Source: Thermomicrobiales bacterium
GTDB lineage: Bacteria; Chloroflexota; Chloroflexia; Thermomicrobiales; UBA6265
DNA length: 7,613 nucleotides
Assembly: GCA_025928535.1 (NCBI GenBank)
Contig: JAICJJ010000118.1
Coordinates: forward strand, 1 to 7,613
Direction of reading: 5' to 3'
Shown one piece after another: positions 7,043 to 7,613 of the stretch (positions within the stretch are counted from its first letter, which is position 1; the number at the start of each line of letters is the position of its first letter). The notes beneath the pieces were generated by a model. The model ran no database searches. It was not told the DNA's origin and was given only the letters and a program-made list of their open reading frames with translations. The position numbers and the translations under genes were made by a program.

Positions 7043-7613
7043 ATGACCGCATCGTCGACGCGCCCCTTGAAAGTTGGCCTGTTCTTGCCGACCTGGACGG
7101 CCATTGCGCAGGGTCTGCCGCACTGGTGGGCGGCGGAGGTCGCGGACGACATTCTCCGCTGGCCCGACCTCCTCGCCCTGGCTCGGTTGGCTGAATCGGT
7201 CGGCTTCGATTCGCTCTGGCTGCCCGACCATTTCCTCTTCCGCCTCGCCGCGCTCCGGGAGCAGGATGGCGAATCGGTCCCGCTCGCGCTCGCGGCGGCC
7301 GACCCGGTCGGCGTGTGGGAGTGCTGGTCGCTTCTGGCCGCGCTCGCGGCATCCACCACCCGGATCGCGCTCGGGCCGTTCGTCAGTTGCGCGAACTACC
7401 GCAACCCCGCGCTGCTCGCGAAGATCGCCGAAACCGTCGACGAGATTTCCGGCGGTCGGCTGATCCTCGGGCTGGGAGCGGGCGACTTCGAGGAAGAGCA
7501 CCGCGCGCACGGCATGCGCTGGGATCACCGCGTGAGCCGCTTTGCCGAGACGCTCGCGATCGTTCATCCCTTGCTGCGGCAGGGGCATGTCGATTTTGTG
7601 GGCGAGTTCGAAC
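7043..7613 (+). CDS. LLM-class (luciferase-like) flavin/F420-dependent oxidoreductase, 3' partial
   Basis: The first 190 residues of a TIM-barrel oxidoreductase; the frame (MTASSTRPLKVGLFLPTW...) is open to the right edge. Family features in order: strand 1 VGLFLPTW (11-18), LARLAESVGFDSLWLPDHF (46-64), the segment STTRIALGPFVSCANYRNPALLAK (104-127), SGGRLILGLGAGDFEEE (136-152) and AHGMRW (155-160). Members are usually 280-350 residues long, so about half is present. They use FMN or coenzyme F420 to oxidise or reduce diverse substrates (monooxygenases, F420-dependent reductases and dehydrogenases); the WLPDHF and GLGAG motifs do not settle which. Spacing of 27 bases after the regulator gene suggests co-transcription, which makes this a candidate enzyme under that regulator. 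A frame of 129 residues at 7074-7463 in another phase is a shadow. Confidence 0.9.
   Translation, partial: MTASSTRPLKVGLFLPTWTAIAQGLPHWWAAEVADDILRWPDLLALARLAESVGFDSLWLPDHFLFRLAALREQDGESVPLALAAADPVGVWECWSLLAALAASTTRIALGPFVSCANYRNPALLAKIAETVDEISGGRLILGLGAGDFEEEHRAHGMRWDHRVSRFAETLAIVHPLLRQGHVDFVGEFE

Noticed and set aside
5672..7588. 638-residue open frame on the minus strand.
   Set aside because: It is antisense to the NB-ARC/TPR region and the oxidoreductase start. Long antisense frames are expected in GC-rich DNA, the translation is charged and low in complexity, and no domain is visible.

Overview
The window is GC-rich bacterial DNA (by eye about 65-70% G+C) and is densely coded. It holds seven protein genes, two of them cut by the window edges, and I see no RNA gene, insertion sequence or CRISPR array. 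Gene families and architectures (a ribose-type sugar importer, an XRE-NB-ARC-TPR regulator of the COG3903 kind, a winged-helix/SAM methyltransferase, a DinB/ClbS-like protein and a luciferase-like oxidoreductase) fit a high-GC Chloroflexota such as the Thermomicrobia/Sphaerobacter group, or an actinobacterium. The host assignment is an inference; no phylogenetic marker is present.

Layout. Positions 1-2236 (+ strand) carry the end of an import operon: a double-ATPase subunit, truncated at the left edge, overlapping by an ATGA junction with a single membrane permease. The operon ends at a perfect 9-bp stem-loop shared with the convergent neighbour. Positions 2299-4411 (- strand) hold three same-direction genes, read from right to left: a DinB/ClbS-like four-helix protein, a 114-residue protein of unknown function with a predicted ferredoxin-like fold, and a SAM-dependent methyltransferase. 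A strong 10-bp hairpin lies before the methyltransferase. In two of these genes the Shine-Dalgarno position favours the second of two nearby ATG codons.

Positions 4412-4627 form a divergent control region. It contains a candidate promoter for each direction and, between them, a tandem 12-bp repeat within a set of CCAC cores spaced 11-12 bases apart. Rightward from there, 4628-7015 encodes a 795-residue STAND-type regulator (N-terminal XRE helix-turn-helix, NB-ARC ATPase, C-terminal TPR-like region). It is followed 27 bases later by the first 190 residues of a luciferase-family flavin/F420 oxidoreductase that runs off the right edge.

How the genes may work together. The importer looks like an ordinary sugar uptake system and differs in glutamate codon choice from the rest, so it is probably a separate unit. 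The remaining genes look like an inducible small-molecule modification or detoxification locus: a signal-sensing ATPase regulator flanked by a DinB/ClbS-like protein, a methyltransferase and a flavin-type oxidoreductase, with the CCAC-rich array as candidate shared operator. This model is an inference from gene order and family knowledge.
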